This document shows positions 1 to 7,592 of a stretch of 64,000 nucleotides of DNA, one piece after another. The notes beneath the pieces are model-generated. The model saw nothing but the letters and a program-made list of their open reading frames with translations, was not told the origin of the DNA and made no database searches. Position 1 is the first letter of the stretch; each line of letters opens with the position of its first letter. Made by a program: the position numbers and the translations under genes. Origin of the DNA: an uncultured Bacteroides sp. (GTDB lineage: Bacteria; Bacteroidota; Bacteroidia; Bacteroidales; Bacteroidaceae); the NCBI GenBank assembly GCA_902388495.1, contig CABMPP010000017.1:21807-85806 (forward strand), written 5' to 3'.

Positions 1-263
1 CTGACAAGGCCACACGTATTGAAGCTAATTTGGAACCGCTGAACCGGGAAGGCAATCTCATCTTCAACGAAGTTGAAAAAGATAATCCACACATGAAACG
101 TTTGGAAGATCAATTCAAACTTTTCACCCTGCGGTTGAAGTTTCCCGCCGACGGTCCCGACTGTGTGGAAGGCGGCCTGCGCATCCTCAAGAAGAAAGTA
201 CAGCAACTAAAACCGATTACCGTGGCGCGTCACAACGCCCGGAACAATCCTAAAAGATTATAG
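1..263 (+). CDS. Phage terminase large subunit, C-terminal end (partial)
   Basis: The reading frame is open from the first base of the window, so only the last 86 or so residues are present. They read as the C-terminal part of a Mu-type terminase large subunit (gp28-like), the motor that packages DNA into proheads. The part before residue LEPLNREG belongs to the same frame, so the TTG at position 30 is not a real start. The tail (KFPADGPDCVEGGLRILKKK) fits the end of the RNase H-like nuclease domain of this family, recognised from memory. The stop lies 2 nt before the next phage head gene, so it belongs to the same late operon. Confidence 0.8.
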   Translation, partial: DKATRIEANLEPLNREGNLIFNEVEKDNPHMKRLEDQFKLFTLRLKFPADGPDCVEGGLRILKKKVQQLKPITVARHNARNNPKRL

Positions 264-265
264 CC

Positions 266-691
266 ATGAGTAAATTCATCAATCCCGAAGACTACGACGC
301 CAGTATCCACCGCGAGATACTGGGCTCCCTGACCCGCGATGACGAAAGTATCGTCGAAATCTGCGAAGACCGTGCCATCGCTGAGATGCGTGGCTATCTC
401 AGTGCGCGCTACGATGTAGATGCCATCTTCTCCGCCGAAGGGGATGCACGTAACCAGCTTGTCCTGATGATGGCAATCGATATCGCAGTATACCATATAT
501 TCAGTATTCATAATCCGCAGAAGATGTCGCAGATACGGAAAGACCGCTATGAGCGTGCCGTGGAATGGCTGAAGCAGGTGGCGGCATTCAAGATCACCAT
601 CGACGGCGCTCCCAAGCTGCCGGAAGAAGAGCAGAAACAGAACAGCCCCTGGCTGATGAGTAGTAACCCTAAACGTACGAACCATTTATGA
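266..691 (+). CDS. Mu gp36-like phage protein (DUF1320)
   Basis: The 141-aa product matches the DUF1320/Gp36 family of Mu-like phages, an uncharacterised protein usually encoded between terminase and portal genes. The typical pattern is visible: an acidic N-terminus, a helical segment around DRAIAEMRGYLSARYD, and a hydrophobic stretch MMAIDIAVYHIF followed by a basic RKDRYERAVEWL helix. The order terminase, gp36, portal, F, G supports the call. It ends in an ATGA overlap with the portal gene, which suggests translational coupling. No signal peptide or membrane segment is present. A connector or adaptor role is likely but is inference. Confidence 0.75.
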   Translation: MSKFINPEDYDASIHREILGSLTRDDESIVEICEDRAIAEMRGYLSARYDVDAIFSAEGDARNQLVLMMAIDIAVYHIFSIHNPQKMSQIRKDRYERAVEWLKQVAAFKITIDGAPKLPEEEQKQNSPWLMSSNPKRTNHL

Positions 692-2052
692 AAAGAATAA
701 ATTTCCCGGCATTTTGGAACAAAGCATCCAAAACCAAACAACGCATCACCGAAGGCAGCAACGTCACCCGCCAGGGCGCCACTATCATACTGACACAACC
801 CCAACGCTTCGGCATCGGGCTGGATGACTACATGCGGGGCATCCGAAGCGCCGAGAATGTGGACTTCACACAGCGGGTTCAGATTTACGACATCTACAGT
901 GAGAGTCTGATGGACCCGCATCTGTTTTCTGTCATCCAAAAGCGGAAGAGCGGTGTGCTTGGCAGGAAAATAGAGTTCAGGCGCAACGGCGTGGCCGATG
1001 ATAAAGTAAACGAGCAGATTTCCTCGCCCTGGTTCCTACGATTCATCGGTGACGCACTGGATGCCGACTACTGGGGATTCACGCTGGTGCAGTTCTATAT
1101 CAACAGCAAGGGATGGATAGACTACTATCTCGTGCCCCGAAAGCACGTGGACCCGGTGCTGAGACTCATCAAAACCCGTCAGAACGACATCAACGGTGAA
1201 AGCTTCGACGAATACCCGGACCTGCTGATGATACGGGGCAAAGAACCGCTCGGCATCCTGGCACGGTGCGCTCCGTACGTCATTTATAAGCGGGGAACCG
1301 TGGGCGACTGGGCGCAGTTCTCCGAGATATTCGGCATGCCCATACGCAAGTACACCTACGATGCCGCCGACCCGGAAGCATTGTCCGCCGCCATGGAAGC
1401 CGCCAAGGCTCAGGGAGGCGCTTCCTCCTTCTTTACACCCGAAGGTTCTAACCTTGATTTCGTAGAAACCGGTAATACCACCGGCAGCAGCGAGCTCTAC
1501 AGTACCTTCGTTGACCGCTGTAACGCGGAAATGAGCAAGGCTGTCCTGGGCAACACCCTCACCACCGAAGCCAGCGAAACGGGTACGCAAGCCTTGGGAA
1601 CCGTGCACAACAAGGTGGAGCAGGAACTTATCGAGCAAGACGCTCTTGCCATCCTGAACCTGCTGAACTATGACATGACAGACTTGTTTGCGGCTCTTGG
1701 CGTCAATACCCAAGGCGGTGAGTTTGTTTATGTAGAAGAAACGGACTTGGAACAAGTGAAAGTCAAAGCCGAATTACTGGAAAAGGCTGTAAACGTATTC
1801 GATCTGCCGCTCGATGATGACTATCTGTACGAGCAATTGAACATCGAACGCCCGGACAACTATGAACAGTTGAAAGCGGAAATGGCAGAGAAGAAGAAAA
1901 TGAACAACCCCTTTGCTCTCGGAGTATCTCAATTCTCCTCCTCCGGGGAGGAGGAGTACCCGCAGGGGGAGGTGGTAGCAAAACATCCCCAGAACCGCTC
2001 CCGCTCTTTTTTCGGGGACGCCCCGCAAACCGACGGGGCTTTAGACTGGTAA
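688..2052 (+). CDS. Mu gp29-like portal protein (DUF935)
   Basis: The 454-aa product is a DUF935 family member, the portal of Mu-like phages: a dodecameric ring at one capsid vertex through which DNA enters and leaves. Recognisable parts are the N-terminal RITEGSNVTRQGATIILTQPQRFG, the central WFLRFIGDALDADYWGFTLVQFY region, and the conserved FSEIFGMPIRKYTYD and LGNTLTTEASETGTQALGTVH segments. The length is usual for the family. The start overlaps the gp36 stop by ATGA, and the stop overlaps the next start as TAATG, so these head genes form a tightly coupled operon. The low-complexity C-terminus (after about residue 405) is variable in such proteins. Confidence 0.85.
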   Translation: MKRINFPAFWNKASKTKQRITEGSNVTRQGATIILTQPQRFGIGLDDYMRGIRSAENVDFTQRVQIYDIYSESLMDPHLFSVIQKRKSGVLGRKIEFRRNGVADDKVNEQISSPWFLRFIGDALDADYWGFTLVQFYINSKGWIDYYLVPRKHVDPVLRLIKTRQNDINGESFDEYPDLLMIRGKEPLGILARCAPYVIYKRGTVGDWAQFSEIFGMPIRKYTYDAADPEALSAAMEAAKAQGGASSFFTPEGSNLDFVETGNTTGSSELYSTFVDRCNAEMSKAVLGNTLTTEASETGTQALGTVHNKVEQELIEQDALAILNLLNYDMTDLFAALGVNTQGGEFVYVEETDLEQVKVKAELLEKAVNVFDLPLDDDYLYEQLNIERPDNYEQLKAEMAEKKKMNNPFALGVSQFSSSGEEEYPQGEVVAKHPQNRSRSFFGDAPQTDGALDW

Positions 2053-3335
2053 TGAACGACCTTTACTATGGGGAACAGCAGCTACCGGGCCTTGACGAAC
2101 TCGACTATATATCCGGTTCTACCGCACCATTGCAATGCAAGGCCGATGATGACGTAAGCACCGCTTTCGTCTTCGACAACGCCGCCCTGCAACGTGCCTT
2201 GAAGCATATCTACGAAAAGGATTTTCACCCTATGACGGAAATAGAGGAGAACCTTTTCAACGAAACATTCCGTATCTTCAACGAAGCATCAAGTGAAGGG
2301 CTTAGTGAATCCGCTGCCGAAATTCCGGTAGAGTTCCGTCAGAAGCTTGACCTCGGCAACGCTGTATTCTCCGCCTTCAAAGTCCACCGGATGCAGAACG
2401 ATATCGCCGCGCAACTCTACGATTCAAACGGTATTTTAAAACCGTTTAAACAGTGGAAAGAAGACGTTCACCCCATGCTCGACCATCACGTCCGGCACTG
2501 GCTGCAAACCGAATACAATACCGCCGTCATCCGTGCCCGCCAGGCTGCGGACTGGCAACGCTTCGAGCAATACGCCGACGTCCTGCCTAATCTGGAATGG
2601 ATGCCCAGTACCAGTGCAAACCCAGGAGCAGACCATCAGGTTTATTGGGGAACTATTCTCCCGATAAACCACCCCTTCTGGAGTGTGCACCGCCCCGGAG
2701 ACCGTTGGAACTGCAAGTGTTCTTTATCGGCTACAGACGAACCTCCTACGGGAGCGCCACGTGGAAGCGCCGCCCCCAAAGATCAGCCTGCCCCGGGACT
2801 GGATAATAACCCGGGAAGAGACGGAAAACTGTTCAGTGACACGCATCCCTATATCGCCAATGGATATGAAGGGGCGAAAGAGGCCGTGAAGAAATATATA
2901 GCAGAGCATGTGAATAAGGAGAAGCCGATAGTGTATGAACCGGACAAAGAGCGGAAAGAGGCACTGAAAGTTCGTAGAAAGGAAATACAGAAAGATGCAG
3001 AAGTGCTGAAGGCGAAACCTCTTGTCAACTCTGATTTTAAGAAAGAAATCATTGTCAGCAAAAAGTCCATCAAGGAATGGTTGAACCAACCTCACGAACA
3101 TTATGCCGAAAAGAATGAGATGCTATTGCACCTCAGTGATGTCATCCGACAGGCTCAATATAAGGGATGGACGGAATATCATAAAAACAATCCTATGTAT
3201 GTAAAGTCTCATGTTTTTGAAGTGACTGTTAAGGGAGACAAGTCGTGGATTATTGTATTGGAAGATGTGGACGGGAATATGATATTACATAGCATATCCG
3301 ATAGCAGCAAAGTAATGGACAACATACAAAAATAG
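2052..3335 (+). CDS. Mu gpF-like head morphogenesis protein with C-terminal BECR nuclease-like domain
   Basis: The 427-aa product has two parts. Residues 1-240 or so form the minor head protein of Mu F/SPP1 gp7 type, recognised by the PINHPFWSVHRPGDRWNCKC motif around residues 202-221. Residues from about 325 to the end look like a phage-associated Barnase/EndoU/ColicinE5/RelE-fold (PBECR) domain: a KKSIKEWLNQPHEHYAEKNE start, SHVFEV, SWIIVLEDVDGN, then SISDSSKV. Such domains are known fused to phage head proteins. The linker (about 270-325) is lysine- and glutamate-rich. RNase activity is inference from fold family only, and no catalytic residues were verified. The gene overlaps the portal stop by 1 nt. 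Confidence 0.8.
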   Translation: MNDLYYGEQQLPGLDELDYISGSTAPLQCKADDDVSTAFVFDNAALQRALKHIYEKDFHPMTEIEENLFNETFRIFNEASSEGLSESAAEIPVEFRQKLDLGNAVFSAFKVHRMQNDIAAQLYDSNGILKPFKQWKEDVHPMLDHHVRHWLQTEYNTAVIRARQAADWQRFEQYADVLPNLEWMPSTSANPGADHQVYWGTILPINHPFWSVHRPGDRWNCKCSLSATDEPPTGAPRGSAAPKDQPAPGLDNNPGRDGKLFSDTHPYIANGYEGAKEAVKKYIAEHVNKEKPIVYEPDKERKEALKVRRKEIQKDAEVLKAKPLVNSDFKKEIIVSKKSIKEWLNQPHEHYAEKNEMLLHLSDVIRQAQYKGWTEYHKNNPMYVKSHVFEVTVKGDKSWIIVLEDVDGNMILHSISDSSKVMDNIQK

Positions 3336-3431
3336 CCCGAAAGACCATTTCAACCGGAACTGCAATCCGGAGCTGTGCCTGTCGAGCTATTTTCTTAGAC
3401 TGCAAATATACAGAAAAATATCAAGTAAACA

Positions 3432-4001
3432 ATGAATATTCAAGAATTTAACCAACGTATTTTGCAATATCAAAAGCAACTGGCCGACCTGACACGCCGC
3501 CGCATGCCCGTACTGGCAGGCAACATCGCCAAACGCCACATCGAGGAAGACTTCCGCAAAGGAGGTTTTACCCATAACGGTTTCCATAAATGGAAGGAAA
3601 CCAAGCGGCAAAGAAACGGTGGAAGTAGTGCCGGTTCTCAATACGGACCGCTGCTCTCCGGCAGAAACCATCTTTCCGGCAATATCCAATACACACCAGG
3701 AGACGGACAGGTTACTATCTTCACCCGCGCCCCTTATGCAGGCATCCACAACTGGGGAGGCATAGTTCGCCCTACCGTCACCCCGCAAATGCGTCGCTTT
3801 GCCTGGGCGCAGCATTACCGGGAAGCGGGTAAAGACAAAAAGAAAGATACTTTCTGGAAACGCCTCGCATTGACCAAAAAGACCAAACTTACTATCAACA
3901 TCCCGCAGCGCCAGTTCATGCCATCCAAGCCGGGACCGGAACTGATAAAGAAAGTAAATGATAAACTGAATACAGAAGTAGAGAAAATTATAAATCAATA
4001 A
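3432..4001 (+). CDS. Phage virion morphogenesis protein (Mu gpG-like)
   Basis: The 189-aa product belongs to the phage virion morphogenesis family (Mu gpG / P2 gpS type), implicated in head completion and tail assembly. Diagnostic features are the short N-terminal helix (IQEFNQRILQYQKQLADL), GFHKWKETKRQRN, a central GPLLSGRNHLSGNIQYTPGDGQVTIFT, and YAGIHNWGG, then a C-terminal RQFMPSKPG motif. It follows gpF as in Mu-like phages. A 96-nt gap before it holds a small CCGGA/TCCGG hairpin at 3354-3370 of unknown meaning. No membrane or signal sequences are present. Confidence 0.82.
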   Translation: MNIQEFNQRILQYQKQLADLTRRRMPVLAGNIAKRHIEEDFRKGGFTHNGFHKWKETKRQRNGGSSAGSQYGPLLSGRNHLSGNIQYTPGDGQVTIFTRAPYAGIHNWGGIVRPTVTPQMRRFAWAQHYREAGKDKKKDTFWKRLALTKKTKLTINIPQRQFMPSKPGPELIKKVNDKLNTEVEKIINQ

Positions 4002-4007
4002 TTTATT

Positions 4008-4466
4008 ATGGAACAACTATTCAACGACCTCCAGCAACAGATCGCCGATAAAATGGGTAACGACGTTTCCCTTATCGACGAAGACTACGGGCAACTGGAA
4101 GCCCTGCAGAACGGGGAAGACCAGTACCCTGTCACTTTCCCCTGTGTCCTTATTGGCATCCCCGAAACCTTGTGGGAAAACCTGAAAGGCAACCTCCAAC
4201 ACGGCAAGACCACCATCATCATCCGGTTTGCCTTCGACTGCTACGATGACACTCACTATGGCAGCACCCAGGAACAGCACGCAGCCGAACGCATGGCACT
4301 GGCCCGACGCCTGAACGGCGCGTTGCACGGCTGGCGGTTCGATGGATGTGCCACCGCCCTGGTACGCCGTGCCAGCCGACAGTTCTCACTGCCCGGCGGC
4401 ATCAAAGTCTATGAAATGGAATATACCACTACGACAGCGGATGAGATTCAGAACAACGACAACTGA
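4008..4466 (+). CDS. Phage structural protein of unknown family (tail completion/neck candidate)
   Basis: The 152-aa protein starts 6 nt after the gpG-like stop and is therefore in the same operon. I do not recognise the family with confidence. Its layout (an N-terminal helix LFNDLQQQIADKM, a central ITIRF-type strand, a C-terminal strand KVYEMEYTTTT) resembles head-tail joining or tail-terminator proteins that follow gpG in siphoviruses and myoviruses. Position is the main argument and the function is inference. Its last 19 nt overlap the 3' end of the convergent small gene at 4448-4687. Confidence 0.6.
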   Translation: MEQLFNDLQQQIADKMGNDVSLIDEDYGQLEALQNGEDQYPVTFPCVLIGIPETLWENLKGNLQHGKTTIIIRFAFDCYDDTHYGSTQEQHAAERMALARRLNGALHGWRFDGCATALVRRASRQFSLPGGIKVYEMEYTTTTADEIQNNDN

Positions 4467-4687
4467 CGATCCAGTTCTTCCTGCTGACGGATGATCCGAG
4501 GATCGGCAGAAGCATTGATGATGTTGTAGAATGTTTTTTCGCAAATGGGGTATAACGGCCAGATGTAACGGCGGAGGATTTCGCGGTTGCTCAATCCGCT
4601 ACGGCTATGTTCATCGTAAATACGGAGAATCTCTTTTACCCTGTGCGCATAGCTTCGTCCTACAATGGAACGATGATACTTCTTCAT
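4448..4687 (-). CDS. Small basic protein of unknown function in prophage
   Basis: The frame is open further upstream, but the start used here gives the 79-aa MKKYHRSIVGRSYAHRVKEI. The extra 45 residues upstream are cysteine-rich, implausible, and overlap a promoter candidate. The product is basic and helical, with a helix-turn-helix-like stretch (HSRSGLSNREILRRYIWPLYPICEKTFYNII) suggesting DNA binding, possibly a regulator. It is convergent with the head operon and overlaps its last gene by 19 nt. An A/T-rich promoter candidate lies about 40 nt upstream. A gene with its own promoter pointing against the late genes fits a lysogeny-expressed function, but this is inference. Confidence 0.55.
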   Translation of the reverse strand: MKKYHRSIVGRSYAHRVKEILRIYDEHSRSGLSNREILRRYIWPLYPICEKTFYNIINASADPRIIRQQEELDRQLSLF

Positions 4688-4724
4688 ACCCGAAAACTTA
4701 AATTGATTATCCTGAAACTTGATA

Positions 4725-4755
4725 CAAAAATAATTATAATAACACATTAATGCAA
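4725..4755 (-). promoter_or_regulatory. Candidate promoter for the 79-aa phage gene
   Basis: On the - strand there is a -7 box TATTTTTG (4732-4725) matching TAnnTTTG, with a TTG 20 nt upstream (4755-4753). The predicted transcript would start near 4718, giving a leader of about 30 nt before the ATG at 4687. Confidence 0.4.
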
Positions 4756-4880
4756 CAAATACGCCCGGAAAGCACATTCTACAACACGGAATAACCCGTT
4801 TACACCACCTTTGCCGCGTCAATTCGCGAATGACAGAAGTAAACGATGATAAAGCTGCAAGATGTACAGCGCAGCCTAAT

Positions 4881-4909
4881 TGTCAATTGTCAATTATCAA
4901 TTTTCAATT
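4881..4909. repeat. Short 7-bp direct repeat (NTCAATT) x4
   Basis: Four consecutive 7-nt units of the form GTCAATT/ATCAATT/TTCAATT lie just before the HU-like gene start at 4912. Such A/T repeats are common in Bacteroides leader regions and could be slippage-prone. No function can be deduced. Confidence 0.6.
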
Positions 4910-4911
4910 GT

Positions 4912-5403
4912 ATGGTAAACTATTCTCTCGCTCTGATGAGCACCAAGCCCGGCGATGACCAGGCCCCCAAGAAATATTACGCCAAGGCGCAAGCCAGCGG
5001 CGAAGTGACCATGGACGAAATGGCGGAACAAATCTCCTACGCCACCTCCCTCACGGACGGTGATGTGCTGAACGCCATCCGCGCCCTGATCAAACAGACC
5101 AATCTCCATCTGGCGGCAGGCAAGATCGTACGCCTGGAGAACTTCGGAAGTTTCCAAATCCAGCTGTGCAGCACTGGTGCCGACACGGAGAAGAAATTCA
5201 CCAGTGCCAACATCACCGAAGCCACCATCCAGTTCCGCCCCGGAAAGCCTATCAAGGCGGCAACGCGTGCGGGCGACGGCGGCTTGACCTTCCACCGTGT
5301 GGCCAAGAAGGGTGAAGCCCCTCTGCCCGATGACGGCAACACCGGCGGCGGCAACACCGGAGGAGGAAGCGACGGCGACCAGGGAGAGAATCCGCTGGGC
5401 TGA
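4912..5403 (+). CDS. HU-like DNA-binding protein with glycine-rich tail
   Basis: The 163-aa product belongs to the Bacteroidetes HU-like (HU-HIG type) family. Residues 1-120 show the HU pattern: helices (MDEMAEQISYATSLTDGDVLNAIRALIKQ), then LAAGKIVRLENFGSFQIQL (the beta-arm entry), and a late TIQFRPGKPIKAATR motif. After residue 130 comes a low-complexity GNTGGGNTGGGSDGD tail, which may be flexible. The ATG at 4912 is chosen because the preceding codons derive from the A/T repeat. It is followed by a strong terminator and then a DUF4248 gene, a pair seen together in Bacteroides. In Mu, HU assists transposition; whether this protein serves the phage is inference. Confidence 0.78.
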   Translation: MVNYSLALMSTKPGDDQAPKKYYAKAQASGEVTMDEMAEQISYATSLTDGDVLNAIRALIKQTNLHLAAGKIVRLENFGSFQIQLCSTGADTEKKFTSANITEATIQFRPGKPIKAATRAGDGGLTFHRVAKKGEAPLPDDGNTGGGNTGGGSDGDQGENPLG

Positions 5404-5413
5404 GAACCACTTA

Positions 5414-5435
5414 GTAGTAGTGCGCCGACTACTAC
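5414..5435 (+). other. Small hairpin after the HU-like gene
   Basis: GTAGTAG (5414-5420) pairs with CTACTAC (5429-5435) around an 8-nt loop, 11 nt after the HU-like stop and upstream of the terminator. It has no T-run and may stabilise the 3' end. Confidence 0.4.
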
Positions 5436-5448
5436 CAGGTAAATGACC

Positions 5449-5492
5449 AACTACCCGTAAGTAGGGAGCCAACTACTTACGGGTAGTTTTTT
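5449..5492 (+). terminator. Strong rho-independent terminator after HU-like gene
   Basis: A perfect 16-bp stem (5449-5464 with 5473-5488) with an 8-nt loop is followed by a T-run ending at 5492. It separates the HU-like gene from the DUF4248 gene, so the latter is either a separate unit or expressed by read-through. Confidence 0.85.
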
Positions 5493-5515
5493 GCACGAAC
5501 TTAACCGAAGAAAAT

Positions 5516-5725
5516 ATGAAAGCCATTTATATGAGTGACCTGGCACAAGCCTACTTCCCGAACTCTACTCCCCGCAGCGCCAGCTCGCAGCTGCATCGCT
5601 GGATAAAACTGAACACCGAACTGCAAGCACGTCTTGAAGAGTTATGCTTCAAGCCCAGGCAGCGGGCGCTGACGCCGCTGCAACATGAGGCGATAATAGA
5701 ATGTCTGGGGGAACCGGGAGAATAG
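5516..5725 (+). CDS. DUF4248 family protein
   Basis: The 69-aa protein is recognised as DUF4248 by MSDLAQAYFPNSTP, SQLHRWI and the C-terminal KPRQRALTPLQHEAII. The fold is probably a small helix-turn-helix of the kind found in mobile Bacteroides elements. The function is not established. In Bacteroides the family is often found beside HU-like genes, as here. Terminators bracket it on both sides (5449-5492 and 5785-5826), so it can be a single-gene transcript. Confidence 0.75.
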   Translation: MKAIYMSDLAQAYFPNSTPRSASSQLHRWIKLNTELQARLEELCFKPRQRALTPLQHEAIIECLGEPGE

Positions 5726-5784
5726 GACCATCTTCCTGACGTCAGGAAAACGTTCGAGAGATAGCGCAGGGGGCGTATCTCAAC

Positions 5785-5826
5785 AAAAAAGCCGCTGTAT
5801 GGTGTTCCATGCAGCGGCTTTTTTTT
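5785..5826. terminator. Bidirectional terminator
   Basis: A-run, GCCGCTGTATGG, short loop, CCATGCAGCGGC and T-run form a nearly perfect stem of about 18 bp with one G-T pair. A-tracts on both sides make it usable from both strands, between DUF4248 (+) and the - strand gene ending at 5878. Confidence 0.85.
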
Positions 5827-5877
5827 GCTTCGCTAATAATTTATTTCTGTACAATTTTCATACAAAAAGTATTTCTT

Positions 5878-6315
5878 CTAAATAGGTTCTGTTATCCCTA
5901 ATCTAGCCATTATCACTCCAACTTCATGTGGCTGCAAATCTAAAGTTTGAGTACGTGCATTATTTATAACTTTTGCTCGAATAATGGAAACACCTGTTTC
6001 TGGATCACCCTCAAAATGAATATGAATTTGACAATGTTGCGCGGCGAAAGGGATTATTATTAGAGGATTGTGATGTGCATCCATTATTTGTTGATGAACC
6101 CCAGGTATTACCACCCCCGTCATAACATCTCTCACGAATTGCGAATCATCATTATAACCCAAAGCAACAGGCATGAATTGACTTACAGATGGAAAATCAA
6201 AACTTGGCTCTTGGTATCTTTGCAAAATAGCATCAATAGGGAGTTGATCTATTTTTTTAGATTTTCTGCCCAATACTCTTGATGTACTTTCCTTTTGAAA
6301 TGCTTTTCTTTCCAT
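5878..6315 (-). CDS. Protein of unknown function in prophage (moron candidate)
   Basis: The 145-aa product was not recognised. It has a basic N-terminus (MERKAFQKESTSRVLGRKSKK), no signal peptide and no membrane segment. The second half is strand-rich with a QIHIHFEGDPETGVSIIRAK stretch. Base composition is more A/T-rich than the surrounding phage genes, and the gene has its own well-formed promoter and a strong terminator, the layout of a moron expressed from the prophage. It could be a superinfection or defence factor, but nothing in the sequence names the activity. Confidence 0.6.
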   Translation of the reverse strand: MERKAFQKESTSRVLGRKSKKIDQLPIDAILQRYQEPSFDFPSVSQFMPVALGYNDDSQFVRDVMTGVVIPGVHQQIMDAHHNPLIIIPFAAQHCQIHIHFEGDPETGVSIIRAKVINNARTQTLDLQPHEVGVIMARLGITEPI

Positions 6316-6416
6316 ATTCCATATATTATAGAATTATATCATAAATTCTTTAACCTCAGAGATATTGTATGCCTTATTTAAAACAATCTGTTTACCTACT
6401 CCTTTGAATCACTCCA

Positions 6417-6448
6417 CAAATGTATAAAAATTATCTTATTAAAACAAA
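6417..6448 (-). promoter_or_regulatory. Bacteroides-type promoter of the 5878-6315 gene
   Basis: On the - strand, TTTG (6448-6445), 20 nt, then TACATTTG (6424-6417) match the Bacteroides consensus. The predicted start is near 6410, giving a leader of about 95 nt to the ATG at 6315. The spacer and flanks are extremely A/T-rich. Confidence 0.65.
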
Positions 6449-6545
6449 TAAAAATATTTTTCTTATAATTACCATTTGCGACTACACCACTAACAACTAA
6501 AGTATCATGAAAAGTCATCGGATTGCTATGTTATAAAGATATTTT

Positions 6546-7295
6546 TCAACCTTCCAAGTAATCTAATATTAGTAATAACTCATACGCTATCCGTGGGTCA
6601 ATCGCATTTCCGAGTGCATGAGTTCTGTCCATCCAATCGGATATCCCATAAACCACTCCATCCAACTCGGAGTAATATCGGACGGATTGAACCCAGCTCT
6701 CGAAATATGCGCTGTTAGGTAGTTGCTTTTTCGTTTGTCTGAATGCTTTAAAATGCTCTCTCTGCGTAACTTTATCCGTTTCGCTTCGTTTGCTGTCAAG
6801 GCAGGCAACAATCCATACTCGTTTCCTTTCTTGAAAAGAGTCTTTACCCGCAGCTGGAATAATAAACGGTTGAACTTCGTAGCCTTCACTTTCCAAATCA
6901 GTGCACACTTGCTCGAAGACCACTCCGTCTGCGTTACTAATAAGTCCGAGAACATTCTCAGCGATGACCCATGTCGGCCGGCATTCTTGTATAACTCGAT
7001 ACATCGGCGGCCATAAAAAGCGGGGGTCTTCTGCCCCTTGCTGAAGTCCGGCGTTACTGAATGGTTGGCAAGGGAATCCTCCGACCACAACATCAACGTT
7101 GCCTCTGTATTCTTTAGCATTGATTTCATATATATTTCCATATTTAGGCACATTGGGAAAACATTTATCTAAAACTTGCAAGCAGAACTCATCTATTTCC
7201 GATTGAAACAGGATATCCCATCCAAGAGTATAAGCTGCCAAGTCGAAGCCGCCAATACCAGTGAACAGGCTTATCATTTTTATAGTTTTGCTCAT
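6546..7295 (-). CDS. DNA cytosine-5 methyltransferase (phage type)
   Basis: The 249-aa enzyme should transfer a methyl group from SAM to C5 of cytosine in a specific DNA site. Visible motifs are I (ISLFTGIGGFDLA), IV with the catalytic cysteine (GGFPCQPFS), VI (ENV), VIII (QERKRVWIVA) and X (GNAIDPRIAYEL). It is shorter than most C5 methyltransferases (usually above 300 aa), so the target-recognition part between VIII and X is very small. No restriction enzyme is next to it, so protecting phage DNA from host restriction is the likely role. It closes the early operon. A second frame inside it also looks coding (see 6587-7153). Confidence 0.88.
   Translation of the reverse strand: MSKTIKMISLFTGIGGFDLAAYTLGWDILFQSEIDEFCLQVLDKCFPNVPKYGNIYEINAKEYRGNVDVVVGGFPCQPFSNAGLQQGAEDPRFLWPPMYRVIQECRPTWVIAENVLGLISNADGVVFEQVCTDLESEGYEVQPFIIPAAGKDSFQERKRVWIVACLDSKRSETDKVTQREHFKAFRQTKKQLPNSAYFESWVQSVRYYSELDGVVYGISDWMDRTHALGNAIDPRIAYELLLILDYLEG
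6587..7153 (-). CDS. Overprinted protein in alternate frame of the methyltransferase gene
   Basis: A 188-codon frame, shifted by +1 inside the methyltransferase gene, has no stops and reads like a protein family that accompanies phage C5 methyltransferases. Recognised segments are SSLRMFSDLL, KCALIWKVKATKFNRLLFQL, EYGLLPALTANEAKR and the end NPSDITPSWMEWFMGYPIGWTEL. I recall these (in forms such as LLPTPTA and WLMGFPIGWT) from annotated phage proteins. So the same DNA may encode both the motif VIII-X part of the enzyme and this second product. The real start is uncertain; MLWSEDSLANHS (residue 21) is one option. Whether it is translated is not shown. Confidence 0.5.
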   Translation of the reverse strand: MCLNMEIYMKSMLKNTEATLMLWSEDSLANHSVTPDFSKGQKTPAFYGRRCIELYKNAGRHGSSLRMFSDLLVTQTEWSSSKCALIWKVKATKFNRLLFQLRVKTLFKKGNEYGLLPALTANEAKRIKLRRESILKHSDKRKSNYLTAHISRAGFNPSDITPSWMEWFMGYPIGWTELMHSEMRLTHG

Positions 7296-7312
7296 TACTA
7301 TTCTGATTTGAA

Positions 7313-7543
7313 TTATTCACCTTCTGAAAACTTCTTCCCACAAAATGGGCAGAAAGGATAAGCGATAGATATAGTACTTTCTGTTTTATTGAATGTACCA
7401 TCTTTTTTCTTATTCCGGTAGGTCGCCTCTATTACTGGCTTTTTCTCAAAAGAAGGCATGGCGTACATATAATTTAAAGACGCTTGCGGGTCACCAGTCT
7501 TTTCTCTCAAATTCGCTTCTACTTTTTCAAAACAGTCACACAT
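7313..7543 (-). CDS. Small zinc-ribbon-like phage protein
   Basis: The 76-aa protein begins with MCDCFEKVEANLREKTGDP and ends with a CPFCGKKF knuckle, so one CxxC pair near the C-terminus and CDC near the N-terminus could bind a metal. Such small proteins are common in Bacteroides phages. It lies 17 nt upstream of the methyltransferase start and is in the same early operon. The function is unknown. Confidence 0.6.
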   Translation of the reverse strand: MCDCFEKVEANLREKTGDPQASLNYMYAMPSFEKKPVIEATYRNKKKDGTFNKTESTISIAYPFCPFCGKKFSEGE

Positions 7544-7592
7544 ATTTTTCTACGCTTGCCTATACAGCATTAGGTTCAAATTTTTCTTGTTA

